From JAURVT01 sp049059935 (GTDB lineage: Bacteria > Actinomycetota > Actinomycetes > Propionibacteriales > Nocardioidaceae): DNA of 64,000 bases. The DNA lies in the NCBI RefSeq assembly GCF_049059935.1, contig NZ_JBMGQR010000010.1, positions 27,613-91,612 on the forward strand, in the 5' to 3' direction. Below, piece by piece: positions 36,940 to 45,447 of this stretch. The notes beneath the pieces are model-generated. The model was given only the letters and a program-made list of their open reading frames with translations. It was not told the DNA's origin and searched no databases. The stretch's first letter is position 1, and every line of letters starts with the position of its first letter. Both the position numbers and the translations under genes were made by a program.

Positions 36940-38679
36940 GTGCGGGCCGAACACGTGCAGCCGCCCGGCGTCCGCGCCACGTCAGTGGCCACCGTGCTCC
37001 TGAGCGTCGTCACGGGCGGACTGCTGCTCGTGGCGATGGCGCCCGGACCGGCGCAGGCCGTCACCCGGACGTCGTCCGGGGTGACGTGCACGATCGTGGG
37101 GACGACGGGTCGGGACGTGCTCAAGGGGACGTCGCGCCGCGACGTCATCTGCGGCCGTGGCGGCAACGACGTCATCAACGGTCGCGGCGGGAACGACGTC
37201 ATCGACGGTGGTGCCGGCAAGGACAAGGTCACCGGCGGCGCGGGCAACGACACGCTGATCGGTGGGCCGGGTCGTGACCGGCTCGCCGGGTCCGCGGGCA
37301 GGGACCGTCTCGCCGGCGGGTCCGGCGGCGACACGCTCGCCGGCGGGACGGGCGACGACCGCGCCGTCGACGGCGGGCCCGGTGACGACGAGCTCAGCGG
37401 CGGCGCCGGGTCGGACCACGTCGACGGCGGCCCCGGGTTCAACCTGTGTGACCACCCCAGCGCCGCCGGCGACCGGAAGGTCCGGTGCGCGACGGACAAG
37501 AGCGCTCCGGTGGTGCGCGAGCTCCGACTGTCCCGCACCTCGGTCGACGTCAGCTCCGCCGCCCAGCGGATCCGCGTCCGGGTGCGGCTCACCGACGACA
37601 CCGGCGTGAAGCGGGTGCAGATCGGCCCCACCCACCCGTACCTGGCCTCCGGCACCGCGCGGGACGGCATCTGGACCGCGGTCGTCGTCGTCCCGCGCTA
37701 CATCAAGCCCGGTGCGCGAGACATCGACATCTCCGTCACCGACCGCGTCGGCCGGCACAGCTCGGTCTCGCGCTTCGGCGCGTACACCGTCCGGAACACG
37801 GTGGTCGACCGGGCGATGCCCGTCGTGCGGTCGCTCCGCCTCAGCGCCTCGACGGTCGACGTCCGCAAGGCGGGCACGTCCGTCACCGCCACCGTGCGGG
37901 TGACCGACGACCTCGCCGGGGCCAGCTACCTGGCCCTCTGTCCCGCGCACGCCTACCCGACGCAGACGCCGAGCTTCCGACAGGCCGGCGCCTGCGCGTC
38001 GATGTCCAGGAAGTCGGGGTCGGCGCGCGACTCGGTCTGGAAGGGCAGGCTGGAGGTCCCCAAGGGCTCGACCGGCGGTACCTGGAACGTCGAGGTCTGG
38101 ATCGACGACGCGGCGGGCAACTCCGGCAACGACTTCTGGTTCGGGCCGGACGGCTACGCCGCCCTCAGGGAGCACGGCCCCATCACCGAGCCGCGCCACC
38201 GGGCGCTGCCAGGCGGTGCCGGACGGTTCACGGTCCGGGGCGCCCCGCACGACACCCACGCCCCGGTGCTGACGTCGTTGCGGATGTCTCCCTCGACCGT
38301 CGACACCTCGGACGGCGCCAAGCGCGTCACGGTCGACCTCGCGGGCCGCGACGTCGAGGGCATCACCAGTGTCTGGCTCCACGTCAGCGGTCGCCCCGGC
38401 CGGCCCGAGGACCAGGGCTCCACCGACTCCATCGACATCGCCTGGATCGACGAGCTCACCCGCGTGAGCGGCTCGGCCAGGAACGGCGTGTGGCGCGCCA
38501 CCTTCGTGGTGCCGGGAGGCACCCCGGACGGCCGCTACTGGATCCAGGCATCGCTGCAGGACCGCGGGTACTTCGAGTCGTGGGTGTCCGGCGACTCGGG
38601 CTGGACGACCGACAACCACGTCCTCACCCCTGCTCTCGCGCCCACCGGCACGCACTTCGTCGTGGCGAACTCCGGCTGA
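36940..38679 (+). CDS. secreted RTX-repeat protein with Ig-like C-terminal domains, paralogue 2
   Basis: 579 residues. The signal peptide ends PGPAQA. It has a shorter RTX block (about 55-175) and the same three beta-domain blocks as its neighbour. The last nine residues of both proteins, THFVVANSG, are identical. The 61-residue size difference lies mainly in the RTX tract, equal to about six or seven nonapeptides, so repeat loss or gain explains it. It starts on GTG. The paralogues have diverged clearly in the C-terminal blocks, so the duplication is not recent. Confidence 0.85.
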   Translation: MRAEHVQPPGVRATSVATVLLSVVTGGLLLVAMAPGPAQAVTRTSSGVTCTIVGTTGRDVLKGTSRRDVICGRGGNDVINGRGGNDVIDGGAGKDKVTGGAGNDTLIGGPGRDRLAGSAGRDRLAGGSGGDTLAGGTGDDRAVDGGPGDDELSGGAGSDHVDGGPGFNLCDHPSAAGDRKVRCATDKSAPVVRELRLSRTSVDVSSAAQRIRVRVRLTDDTGVKRVQIGPTHPYLASGTARDGIWTAVVVVPRYIKPGARDIDISVTDRVGRHSSVSRFGAYTVRNTVVDRAMPVVRSLRLSASTVDVRKAGTSVTATVRVTDDLAGASYLALCPAHAYPTQTPSFRQAGACASMSRKSGSARDSVWKGRLEVPKGSTGGTWNVEVWIDDAAGNSGNDFWFGPDGYAALREHGPITEPRHRALPGGAGRFTVRGAPHDTHAPVLTSLRMSPSTVDTSDGAKRVTVDLAGRDVEGITSVWLHVSGRPGRPEDQGSTDSIDIAWIDELTRVSGSARNGVWRATFVVPGGTPDGRYWIQASLQDRGYFESWVSGDSGWTTDNHVLTPALAPTGTHFVVANSG

Positions 38680-38685
38680 CGACCG

Positions 38686-39414
38686 GTGCGCTCCTCCCTG
38701 CTGCAGGTGGCGCTGAACGGGTCCGCCCTGCACGACCACATGCCACGCTCGCCGGACGAGACCGCCGACGACGCCGCCGCCTCGGTGGAGGCGGGGGCCA
38801 ACGCGATCCACCTGCACGCGTTCGACGACGACGGCGTCGAGACGTTCGAGGACCGGTACGTGGCGCGCACGCTCCGGGCGGTGCGGCGGCGGTGCCCGGG
38901 CGTGCCCGTCAACATGACGACCTTCGCCGAGATCGAGCCCGACCCTGCCCGGCGCCTGGCCCAGATCTCCGCATGGACCGAGCTGCCCGACCTGATCCCC
39001 GCCAACCAGGGCGAGCAGGGCGTCGACGACATCGCCGGGCTGCTCGCGTCGCGCGGGGTCGGCATCGAGGCGTGCCTGCTGTCCGTGGACGACGCCCGCG
39101 CGTTCGTCGACCGACCCGACCCTGTGCGGTACGAGCGCATCTTCGTCGAGCCGATGGACGAGGACCCGGCGCGTGCGGTCGCCGACGCCGAGCAGATGAA
39201 CCGCGTCCTCGACGCGGCCGACGTGACCCTCGAGCGCGTGTTCCACGGCGCGGGCACCGCGACGTGGGACGTCCTCCGCTGGGCCGCCGCACGCGGACAC
39301 GGCCTGCGCGCCGGGCTCGAGGACACCGACCGCCTGCCCGACGGGAGCCGGGCGGGGTCCAACGCCGAGCTCGTCGCCGCCGCCGCCCGAATCCGCGACG
39401 ACGCGCGCGCCTGA
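38686..39414 (+). CDS. BKACE-family (DUF849) beta-keto acid cleavage enzyme
   Basis: 242 residues, a little short for the family (270-310). Metal-ligand histidines appear in ANAIHLHAFD (His42, His44), with later family-type segments VNMTTFAEI and HGAGTATWDVL. BKACE enzymes condense a beta-keto acid with acetyl-CoA in a zinc-dependent reaction, but many members have other substrates. The GTG start is six bases after the RTX paralogue 2 stop; this closeness may be accidental. The substrate is unknown. Confidence 0.75.
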   Translation: MRSSLLQVALNGSALHDHMPRSPDETADDAAASVEAGANAIHLHAFDDDGVETFEDRYVARTLRAVRRRCPGVPVNMTTFAEIEPDPARRLAQISAWTELPDLIPANQGEQGVDDIAGLLASRGVGIEACLLSVDDARAFVDRPDPVRYERIFVEPMDEDPARAVADAEQMNRVLDAADVTLERVFHGAGTATWDVLRWAAARGHGLRAGLEDTDRLPDGSRAGSNAELVAAAARIRDDARA

Positions 39415-39433
39415 CCGGATCGGGCACGGGCGG

Positions 39434-40054
39434 TCAGCCGGTAGTGGCGTCCGGCCGCACCACCCTGACGACCGACTCCCGCAGCAGCCGGCGGCGTGCG
39501 TCGTGCGCGGCGTCGGGCTCGTCGGCGGTGGCCGCGTAGACGTTGCTCACCGGCGACCAGGCCATCGACATCGCGATCACCATCGCCATCACGTCGAACG
39601 GGTCGGCTCCCCCGACGACGGCGCCGGCCCGTTGCGCGCTCTCGATCTGGTCGAGCTTGGCGGCGTCGACACGGTCGGCGTCGGGGGTGAGGTGGCCGGT
39701 GGGCCGGCGCTCGAGCCGCGCCCAGGTGGCGAGCCGGATGTGGTCGGGGCGCACCAGGTAGTGGTCGTAGAGGCGGACGGCCCAGTCGGCGAGGTCGTGG
39801 GCGTCGATCGGCACCGCGTCCATGATCAGCTCGAACGAGCCGAAGAAGACCGCGTCGAACAGGCCGTCCTTGCTGCCGAAGTAGGCGTACAGCTGGGCCT
39901 TGTTGGACTGCGCCTCGGCAGCGATCCGGTCGACGCGCGCGCCGGCGATGCCGAACCGCGCGAACTCGGCGGTGGCGGCGTCGATGATCCGCGCCCGGGT
40001 GGCCTCGCCCTTGGGCGTCAGGGAGCGGGTCTCGGCGTCGGTCGACGGAGTCAT
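39434..40054 (-). CDS. TetR-family regulator divergent from alcohol dehydrogenase
   Basis: 206 residues. The N-terminal helix-turn-helix reads AAEAQSNKAQLYAYFGSKDGLFDAVF; the C-terminal part is a typical variable ligand domain (TetR_C). ATG 40054 is preceded by TATCGT at exactly six bases, so it is probably leaderless; the longer frame upstream runs through the operator. It most likely represses the divergent zinc alcohol dehydrogenase and itself through the inverted repeat between them. Confidence 0.9.
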   Translation of the reverse strand: MTPSTDAETRSLTPKGEATRARIIDAATAEFARFGIAGARVDRIAAEAQSNKAQLYAYFGSKDGLFDAVFFGSFELIMDAVPIDAHDLADWAVRLYDHYLVRPDHIRLATWARLERRPTGHLTPDADRVDAAKLDQIESAQRAGAVVGGADPFDVMAMVIAMSMAWSPVSNVYAATADEPDAAHDARRRLLRESVVRVVRPDATTG

Positions 40055-40060
40055 GCCACG

Positions 40061-40066
40061 ACGATA
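40061..40066 (-). promoter_or_regulatory. -10 element for leaderless tetR transcript
   Basis: TATCGT (40066-40061) plus six bases to ATG 40054. It abuts the left arm of the inverted repeat. Confidence 0.45.
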
Positions 40067-40069
40067 CCT

Positions 40070-40122
40070 ACTGGTTGGTTTGCTTTCGCGGAGCGGCGCG
40101 CCTAGATTGCAAACCAACCAGT
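40070..40122. promoter_or_regulatory. TetR operator: 14-base perfect inverted arms around the alcohol dehydrogenase promoter
   Basis: ACTGGTTGGTTTGC (40070-40083) and GCAAACCAACCAGT (40109-40122) are exact reverse complements separated by 25 bases. A -10-like TAGATT (40103-40108) for the dehydrogenase gene touches the right arm. The left arm lies directly upstream of the tetR -10 element. Bound protein would cover both promoters. Confidence 0.7.
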
Positions 40123-40143
40123 CAGTCTATTTTGGGAGCGACC

Positions 40144-41187
40144 ATGCGGACCACCCCCGCCTACCGGGCCGAGCAGCCCGGCGACCACCTCACCCTCGGC
40201 ACCATCGAGCGCCGCGACCTCCGCGCCGACGACGTCGCCGTCCGCGTCACGTACTGCGGGGTCTGCCACACCGACCTGCACTCCCTGCGCGGCACCGACC
40301 TCGACACGTTCCCGGTCGTGCCCGGCCACGAGTTCGTCGGCGAGGTCGTCGCCGTCGGCGCCGACGTCGAGCGCTTCGCCGTCGGCGACCCGGTGGCCGT
40401 GGGCAACATCGTCGACTCCTGCGGCACCTGCGCGATGTGCCGCGCAGGCCAGGAGAACTACTGCGCCGAGTTCCCGACCCTCACCTACGGCGGGCGCGAC
40501 CGCGTCGACGGGACTCCGACGCTCGGTGCCTACTCCGCCGAGTACGTGGTGCGCGAGGGCTTCGTCTACCACCGCCCCACCAGCCTCGACCCCGCCGGCG
40601 TCGCGCCGCTGATGTGCGCCGGGATCACGGTCTGGGAGCCGCTGCGGCGCTGGCAGGTGGGTCCGGGCAGCCGGGTCGGCGTCGTCGGCATCGGTGGCCT
40701 CGGCCACCTGGCCGTCAAGCTGGCCGCCGCCCTCGGCGCCGAGGTCACCGTGTTCACCACCTCGGCGAGCAAGGTCGACGACGCCCGCCGCCTCGGCGCC
40801 GCCCGCGTCGTCGTCTCGACCGACGCCGAGCAGATGGACCAGGCGAGCCAGAGCCTCGACCTCGTGGTCGACACCGTCGCGGTCGAGCACGACCTCGAGC
40901 CCTACCTGGCCGCGGTCGACCTCGACGGGACCCTGTGCTCGGTCGGTCACCTCGGTCCGGCGTCGGTCCAGACGATGGCGCTGCTCGTGGGCCGCAAGTC
41001 GCTGAGCTCGTCGGGCAGCGGCGGGCGCCCGCACACCCAGGAGCTGCTCGACTTCTGCGGTGAGCACGGCATCACCGCCGACGTCGAGGTGGTCGCGTCC
41101 GGCGACGTCGGCGTCGCGCTCGACCGCCTCGCCCGCAACGACGTGCGCTACCGGTTCGTGCTCGACATGGCCGACATGGCGTCCTGA
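40144..41187 (+). CDS. zinc-dependent alcohol dehydrogenase, CAD/YahK type
   Basis: 347 residues. Catalytic zinc ligands are seen in YCGVCHTDLHS and GHEFVGEV. The structural zinc site CGTCAMCRAGQENYC has four cysteines and the cofactor-binding GIGGLGHLAVK follows. The closest known type is the NADP-dependent aldehyde reductase/cinnamyl alcohol dehydrogenase group (YahK, AdhC). ATG 40144 follows GGGAG. It is probably induced by an alcohol or aldehyde sensed by the divergent TetR. Its 3' end overlaps the convergent amidohydrolase gene by 40 bases. Confidence 0.9.
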   Translation: MRTTPAYRAEQPGDHLTLGTIERRDLRADDVAVRVTYCGVCHTDLHSLRGTDLDTFPVVPGHEFVGEVVAVGADVERFAVGDPVAVGNIVDSCGTCAMCRAGQENYCAEFPTLTYGGRDRVDGTPTLGAYSAEYVVREGFVYHRPTSLDPAGVAPLMCAGITVWEPLRRWQVGPGSRVGVVGIGGLGHLAVKLAAALGAEVTVFTTSASKVDDARRLGAARVVVSTDAEQMDQASQSLDLVVDTVAVEHDLEPYLAAVDLDGTLCSVGHLGPASVQTMALLVGRKSLSSSGSGGRPHTQELLDFCGEHGITADVEVVASGDVGVALDRLARNDVRYRFVLDMADMAS

Positions 41188-42510
41188 CGCACGACCTCAC
41201 CCTGGGCGATGACGACGGACAGCTGCTCCAGCGCGGTCGCGTCCGAGAACGGATCGGCGTCGGCGACGACGACGTCGGCCTGGAAGCCCCGGCGGAGACG
41301 GCCCACGCGGTCGGACCACCTGAGCAGGCGGGCCGCGTTGGTGGTGGTGGCGCGCAGTGCGGCGAGGTGGGGCAGGCCCGCCTCGACGAGGAGGCGGAAC
41401 TCGGTGCCGATGGGGTCGACGTCCGTGCCGAAGGAGTCCGTGCCGGCGACCACCGTGACCCCGCGCTCGTGCGCCGCGCGAACCGCTGCCTGGAGCACGG
41501 GGGTGTACTCGCGCCCGCGGGCGGCCAGGACGGGATCGGGCGAGCCCGCGAGCCCGGTGACGGCCGCCATCGTGGGGGTGAAGAACGTGCCGCGGCGTCG
41601 CATCTGGTCGAGGGTGGACTCGCCCACGTAGACGCCGTGCTCGATGCTGCGCACCCCCGGCGCGCACGGCGCCGTCGATGCCGGCCTCGCTGTACGCGTG
41701 GCACAGCACGTCGGCCGGCCCGGCCGCGGAGACGACTGCCGCGATCTGCTCCCGGTCGTAGACGAGCTCGGTGGGATCCTGCTCGGCGAGGCCGGCGCGG
41801 GGGTTGGCACGTGTCTTGACGACGTCGACGCCGCGCGACCGGTTCACCCGGGTCAGGTAGCGCAGGTCGCTCGCCGAGCGCACACCGCCCCGGAGGGCGG
41901 CGAGGGGTGCCAGGTCGGGGTCGGCGAGCACCGTGTCGCCGAGGTCGGGGCTGACGAACACGCCCGCCGCACGCATCCGCGGCGCCCGGCCCGGAGCCCA
42001 CGTCGCGAGCGGGCGCAGCGCGACGTCCTGGTAGAAGTTCGACGAACCGCTGCGCACCGTCGTGGCACCGGCTCGCAGCACGGCGGCCGCGTCGGCCAGC
42101 GCGTTGACGTGCACGTGGGCGTCGACCAGCCCGGGCAGCACCCACCGGCCCGAGGCCGAGATGGTGCGCGCGCTCGCCTGGACCGAGCGCACCGCCCGGC
42201 GGGTGGCGTCGCGCGTCCCCGACGCCAGCACCGTGCCGCGCGCCAGCACCACGACGGCGTCCTCGACCACGTCACCGGTGAGCGGGTCGACCATCGTGCC
42301 GCCGTCGATGACGATCGGGTCGGGAACAGGCGGCTCGCCCCGGCGGCGGGGAGGTGCGTCCCGCGTGCTCGGCGAGGCGGACGCAGCACCGCCGCCCAGG
42401 AGCCCGCTCCCGGCCACGCCGGCCAGGATCCCGGCGACGCCCAGGACGCTCCTGCGGCTCGGTACGGTGGGCGGGGTCTCGTTCGAGGCTTCGTGGTCGT
42501 GCAGGCACAT
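41148..42510 (-). pseudogene. Tat-exported amidohydrolase, interrupted by a single-base frameshift
   Basis: The frame from ATG 42510 gives a twin-arginine signal (SRRSVLGVAGILAGVAG) and the first metal site VDAHVHV (His132, His134), and runs to CHAYSEAGIDGAVRAG. It then shifts. The next frame continues with GVRSIEHGVYVGES, AGTDSFG and a family-like C terminus to 41148. The break lies at a run of five C at 41654-41658; removing one base restores about 453 residues with all metal ligands. It is either a real pseudogene, a phase-variable tract or a sequencing error. The function would be an imidazolonepropionase/prolidase-like hydrolase. It is divergent from the GntR gene. Confidence 0.8.
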
Positions 42511-42527
42511 CTCGGGCTCCTCGATTT

Positions 42528-42537
42528 TGGTATACCA
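42528..42537. promoter_or_regulatory. GntR (FadR-type) operator
   Basis: TGGTATACCA is a perfect palindrome matching the TNGTNNACNA pattern of FadR-subfamily regulators. It lies between the amidohydrolase and gntR starts. Confidence 0.65.
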
Positions 42538-42574
42538 GGACGGTAGGTCACTGCGCAGGAGGGAGCAAGACCCT

Positions 42575-43225
42575 GTGACGACGGGTTCTGCGCGCGACGA
42601 GGCGCTGGAGCGCATCCGCGACCTCGTGATCGACGGCGAGCTGAGGCCCGGCGACCGGCTGGTGGAACGCCAGCTGGCCGACCGTCTCGGCGTCTCACGC
42701 GTCCCGGTCCGCGAGGCGCTGCAGCAGCTCGCCCACGAGGGGTTCGCCGAGGAGCGGCCGACGCGCGGCATGGTGGTCCGTGCGCTCGACGCCGAAGACA
42801 CCGAGACGCTGTTCGCGGTGCGAGCCGCCCTCGAGGACCTCGTGTGCGACCGCATCGTCCTCACTGCCGACGACGGCGACCTGGCACACCTCGCCGAGCT
42901 GGTCGAGCAGGCCCGGGCCTGCCTGGACTCCGACGACCGGGCGCGGGCGATCGCGCTCAACGCCGCGTTCCACCCCGCCCTGGTCGAGGCGGCCCGCAGC
43001 GACGTTCTCGGCGCGGTGATGGGGCCCGTCGCAGGGCGGATGCGCTGGCTGCTGAGCCAGCACGACGACCCGGCGTCGATGGTCACCGACCACGCCGCCA
43101 TCGTCGAAGCCCTGCGACGACGTGACGCACCAGCCGCACGGCACCTCTGCCGCGACCACCTCGCCAGCAGCCGCGCCGCCCTTCGCAGAGCCGGCGACGC
43201 TGCCGAGGACTCGACGGCCCACTAG
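42575..43225 (+). CDS. GntR-family regulator, FadR/FCD type
   Basis: 216 residues. The winged helix-turn-helix (ELRPGDRLVERQLADRLGVSRVPVREALQQLAHEGF) is followed by an all-helical FCD ligand domain with metal-binding-type histidines (AAFHPALVEA, DHAAIVEAL). GTG 42575 has GGAGGGAG upstream. It likely controls the divergent amidohydrolase through the TGGTATACCA site, and itself. Confidence 0.9.
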   Translation: MTTGSARDEALERIRDLVIDGELRPGDRLVERQLADRLGVSRVPVREALQQLAHEGFAEERPTRGMVVRALDAEDTETLFAVRAALEDLVCDRIVLTADDGDLAHLAELVEQARACLDSDDRARAIALNAAFHPALVEAARSDVLGAVMGPVAGRMRWLLSQHDDPASMVTDHAAIVEALRRRDAPAARHLCRDHLASSRAALRRAGDAAEDSTAH

Positions 43226-43272
43226 GTTCGGGCCGGTGGGCCACCGCCCACCCCACCGACAGGAGCAGACCG

Positions 43273-43596
43273 TTGATCCTCATCACCGTGAAGACGAAGG
43301 TGAAGCCCGGCATGGCCGACGACTACCTCGCGGCCAACCGCCCCTTCCTCGAGGCGACGCGCCAGGAGCCGGGCAACAAGTGGTTCGAGCAGTACCGCAG
43401 CGTGGACGACCCCGACACCATCCTCACCACCGAGGCCTTCGACGACGCCGCGGCCGGCGAGGCGCACGTCAACTCCGAGCACTTCCAGGCGTTCCTGGAG
43501 GACCCGAAGACCAAGCCGTTCGTCGCCCAAGCGCCCGACATCATCTACGTCGACATCCCCGACCGCGACGGCTGGGACACGATGTCGGAGTTCTGA
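43273..43596 (+). CDS. antibiotic biosynthesis monooxygenase (ABM) domain protein
   Basis: 107 residues, a single dimeric ferredoxin-like ABM domain. Family features are the opening ILITVKTKVKPGMADDY, the NKWFEQYRSVDDPDTILTTEAF core and the HVNSEHFQAFLE helix. Such proteins are quinol monooxygenases or heme-degrading or stress proteins; nothing here fixes the substrate. The start is TTG, with AGGAG seven bases upstream. It follows gntR by 47 bases. Confidence 0.8.
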   Translation: MILITVKTKVKPGMADDYLAANRPFLEATRQEPGNKWFEQYRSVDDPDTILTTEAFDDAAAGEAHVNSEHFQAFLEDPKTKPFVAQAPDIIYVDIPDRDGWDTMSEF

Positions 43597-43630
43597 GACC
43601 CGTTCAGCGGTCGACGAGGGTCGCGACCGG

Positions 43631-44647
43631 TCAGGCCGTGTGCGGGCGGACGTGCTCGAGCAGCGTGAGGAGGAAGTGCCCGGGCTCCTCGTACATCGCG
43701 AGGTGGGCCGAGTGCTCGAACCACTCGACCACGCACGACACGTCCATCGCGTCGAGCCACGGCCCGACCAGCTCGGGCGGCGTCATGCGGTCGTGGCGAC
43801 CGAGCACCTGGACCATCGGCACCGGGAAGGACGTGACGTCGCCGAGGTCGACGTCGAGCAGCCTGGAGGCCACGGCGTCCGCGCTGAAGCGGTTGCCGGC
43901 GTCGGCCGACTCGATCTCGGCGTCGGAGTGGTCGGGCGCCAGGACGTAGCCGCGGCCGTAGTAGTCGCCGTGGTCGCGGTGGGCGGCGAACCCGCCGAGC
44001 CTCTGCACCCAGCGACGCTCGGCGTACAGCTTCTCGACGAAGGTGTCGCGGTCACCCGGGTAGGGCAGCAGGTCGTCCAGGCCCGCGGCCGCCTCGTCGT
44101 CGCCGACCGCCTCGGCCTGTCGCCGGGCCCACCTCCAGCTCGCCCGCTCCCCCTCGGGCATCGAGACCACCTGCCCGACCCCCACGTAGACGCTGACGAG
44201 ATCGGGACGAGCGAGCGTCGCCCGCGTCGCCACGACGCTCCCCCAGCTGTGACCGAGCAGGGCGACCTCGGCGACGCCGAGGTGGTCGGTCAGCCACTCC
44301 AGCAGCTCGACGAGGTCGTCGACGAACCGGTCGATGGTCAGGGTGGGGCGCACCTGCTCGGGGTCGGTCAGGGCGTGCGACCGGCCGGCGCCGCGCTGGT
44401 CGTGGTGGACGACGGTGAAGTACTCCTCCACCGGGCGCTGCCACATCCACGACGTGCCCGAGAGCGGCGACCCCGGGCCTCCGTGCACCAGCACCAGCAC
44501 GGGCAGGTCCGGTCGACGTCCGCGGATCGTGACCACCTGCGGCACACCGCCCAGCACGACGGTGTGCGTCTCGTCCAGGCTGCCGGGCCCGACGACGCGG
44601 TGGTAGTCGGCCGTCACCGTCCGCGGGTCGAGGGCGTCGTCGGGCAT
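43631..44647 (-). CDS. alpha/beta hydrolase, proline iminopeptidase-like
   Basis: 338 residues. It has the oxyanion motif LVHGGPGSP, DQRGAGRS and the nucleophile elbow GHSWGS (Ser134). The likely acid is in LGRHDRMTP and the histidine in EHSAHLAMYEE. These are typical of the S33 aminopeptidase group, but non-peptidase relatives share them. ATG 44647 has TACCCT exactly six bases upstream, so it is chosen as a leaderless start over the longer frame. It is divergent from the DUF899 gene. Confidence 0.85.
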   Translation of the reverse strand: MPDDALDPRTVTADYHRVVGPGSLDETHTVVLGGVPQVVTIRGRRPDLPVLVLVHGGPGSPLSGTSWMWQRPVEEYFTVVHHDQRGAGRSHALTDPEQVRPTLTIDRFVDDLVELLEWLTDHLGVAEVALLGHSWGSVVATRATLARPDLVSVYVGVGQVVSMPEGERASWRWARRQAEAVGDDEAAAGLDDLLPYPGDRDTFVEKLYAERRWVQRLGGFAAHRDHGDYYGRGYVLAPDHSDAEIESADAGNRFSADAVASRLLDVDLGDVTSFPVPMVQVLGRHDRMTPPELVGPWLDAMDVSCVVEWFEHSAHLAMYEEPGHFLLTLLEHVRPHTA

Positions 44648-44659
44648 GGCGACAGGGTA
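44648..44659 (-). promoter_or_regulatory. -10 element for leaderless hydrolase transcript
   Basis: TACCCT (44659-44654) followed by six bases to ATG 44647. Confidence 0.45.
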
Positions 44660-44727
44660 GGAGCCGAGCCGACGTCCCGCCGCCACCTCGGGAGGTCGAC
44701 CCCTGGCCCCGACCTCGCCCGACGTCC

Positions 44728-44739
44728 TATCGTCGGCCC
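44728..44739 (+). promoter_or_regulatory. -10 element for leaderless DUF899 transcript
   Basis: TATCGT (44728-44733) followed by six bases to ATG 44740. No ribosome-binding site is present. Confidence 0.5.
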
Positions 44740-45441
44740 ATGGCCGTCGCGAAACCGTCCGTCGTCACTGCCGCCGAGTGGCAGGCCGAGCTGGCCGTCC
44801 TCGCCGAGCAGGAACAGGCCGTCGCCGCCCAGATCGGCGCGCTCGCCGCGGCGCGCAAGCGCATGCCGATGGTGCGCGTGGAGGGCGACTACCGCTTCGA
44901 GGGGCCGGACGGGGAGGTGTCGCTCGTCGACCTGTTCGAGGGGCGCACGCAGCTGATCCTCTACCGCTTCTTCTTCGAGGAGGGCGTCGGCGGGTGGCCC
45001 GACGCCGGCTGCGTCGGCTGCTCGTCGTGGGCCGACGGGGTGGCCCAACTGGGCCTGCTGCACGCCCGCGACATCACCGTCGCGATGGCCTCGCCCGCGT
45101 CCCAGCCGCAGCTGCGGGCCTACGCCGAGCGCATGGGCTGGACCGACATCCCCTGGTACACGATCGGGACCGAGTCGTTCACCGAGGACTTCGGCGCCAC
45201 CGACTGGTTCGCGCTCAACGTCTTCCTGCGCGACGGCGACGACGTCTACCGCACGTACTACCTGCAGAACGGGCCGATGGTGAGCAACATCGGCACCATC
45301 ACCAGCCTGATGTCGCTCACCCCCTACGGCGGTCAGATCGAGTACGAGGACGTCCCCGAGGGGTGGCCTCAGGCACCGACGTCGTACTGGATGCGCCGGC
45401 ACGACGAGTTCGACGAGCCGGCACCGTCCGCCCGCGGCTGA
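44740..45441 (+). CDS. DUF899 thioredoxin-like family protein
   Basis: 233 residues. It has an N-terminal helix (EWQAELAVLAEQEQAVAAQIGALAAARKRMP) and then a thioredoxin-like core. A CVGCSSWAD segment carries a Cys-x2-Cys pair in the position typical of DUF899. The biochemical role is unknown. It converges on the dioxygenase gene with only six bases between stops. Confidence 0.85.
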   Translation: MAVAKPSVVTAAEWQAELAVLAEQEQAVAAQIGALAAARKRMPMVRVEGDYRFEGPDGEVSLVDLFEGRTQLILYRFFFEEGVGGWPDAGCVGCSSWADGVAQLGLLHARDITVAMASPASQPQLRAYAERMGWTDIPWYTIGTESFTEDFGATDWFALNVFLRDGDDVYRTYYLQNGPMVSNIGTITSLMSLTPYGGQIEYEDVPEGWPQAPTSYWMRRHDEFDEPAPSARG

Positions 45442-45447
45442 CCCCCG

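Noticed and set aside
34904..38679. Glycine-rich repeats as a CRISPR-like or satellite array
   Set aside because: The repeats are in frame, code for RTX nonapeptides and vary at the DNA level. There are no regular spacers.
43608..43629. Partial inverted repeat between the ABM and hydrolase stops as a terminator
   Set aside because: The arms pair imperfectly and the stem is short, so the evidence is too weak to list.
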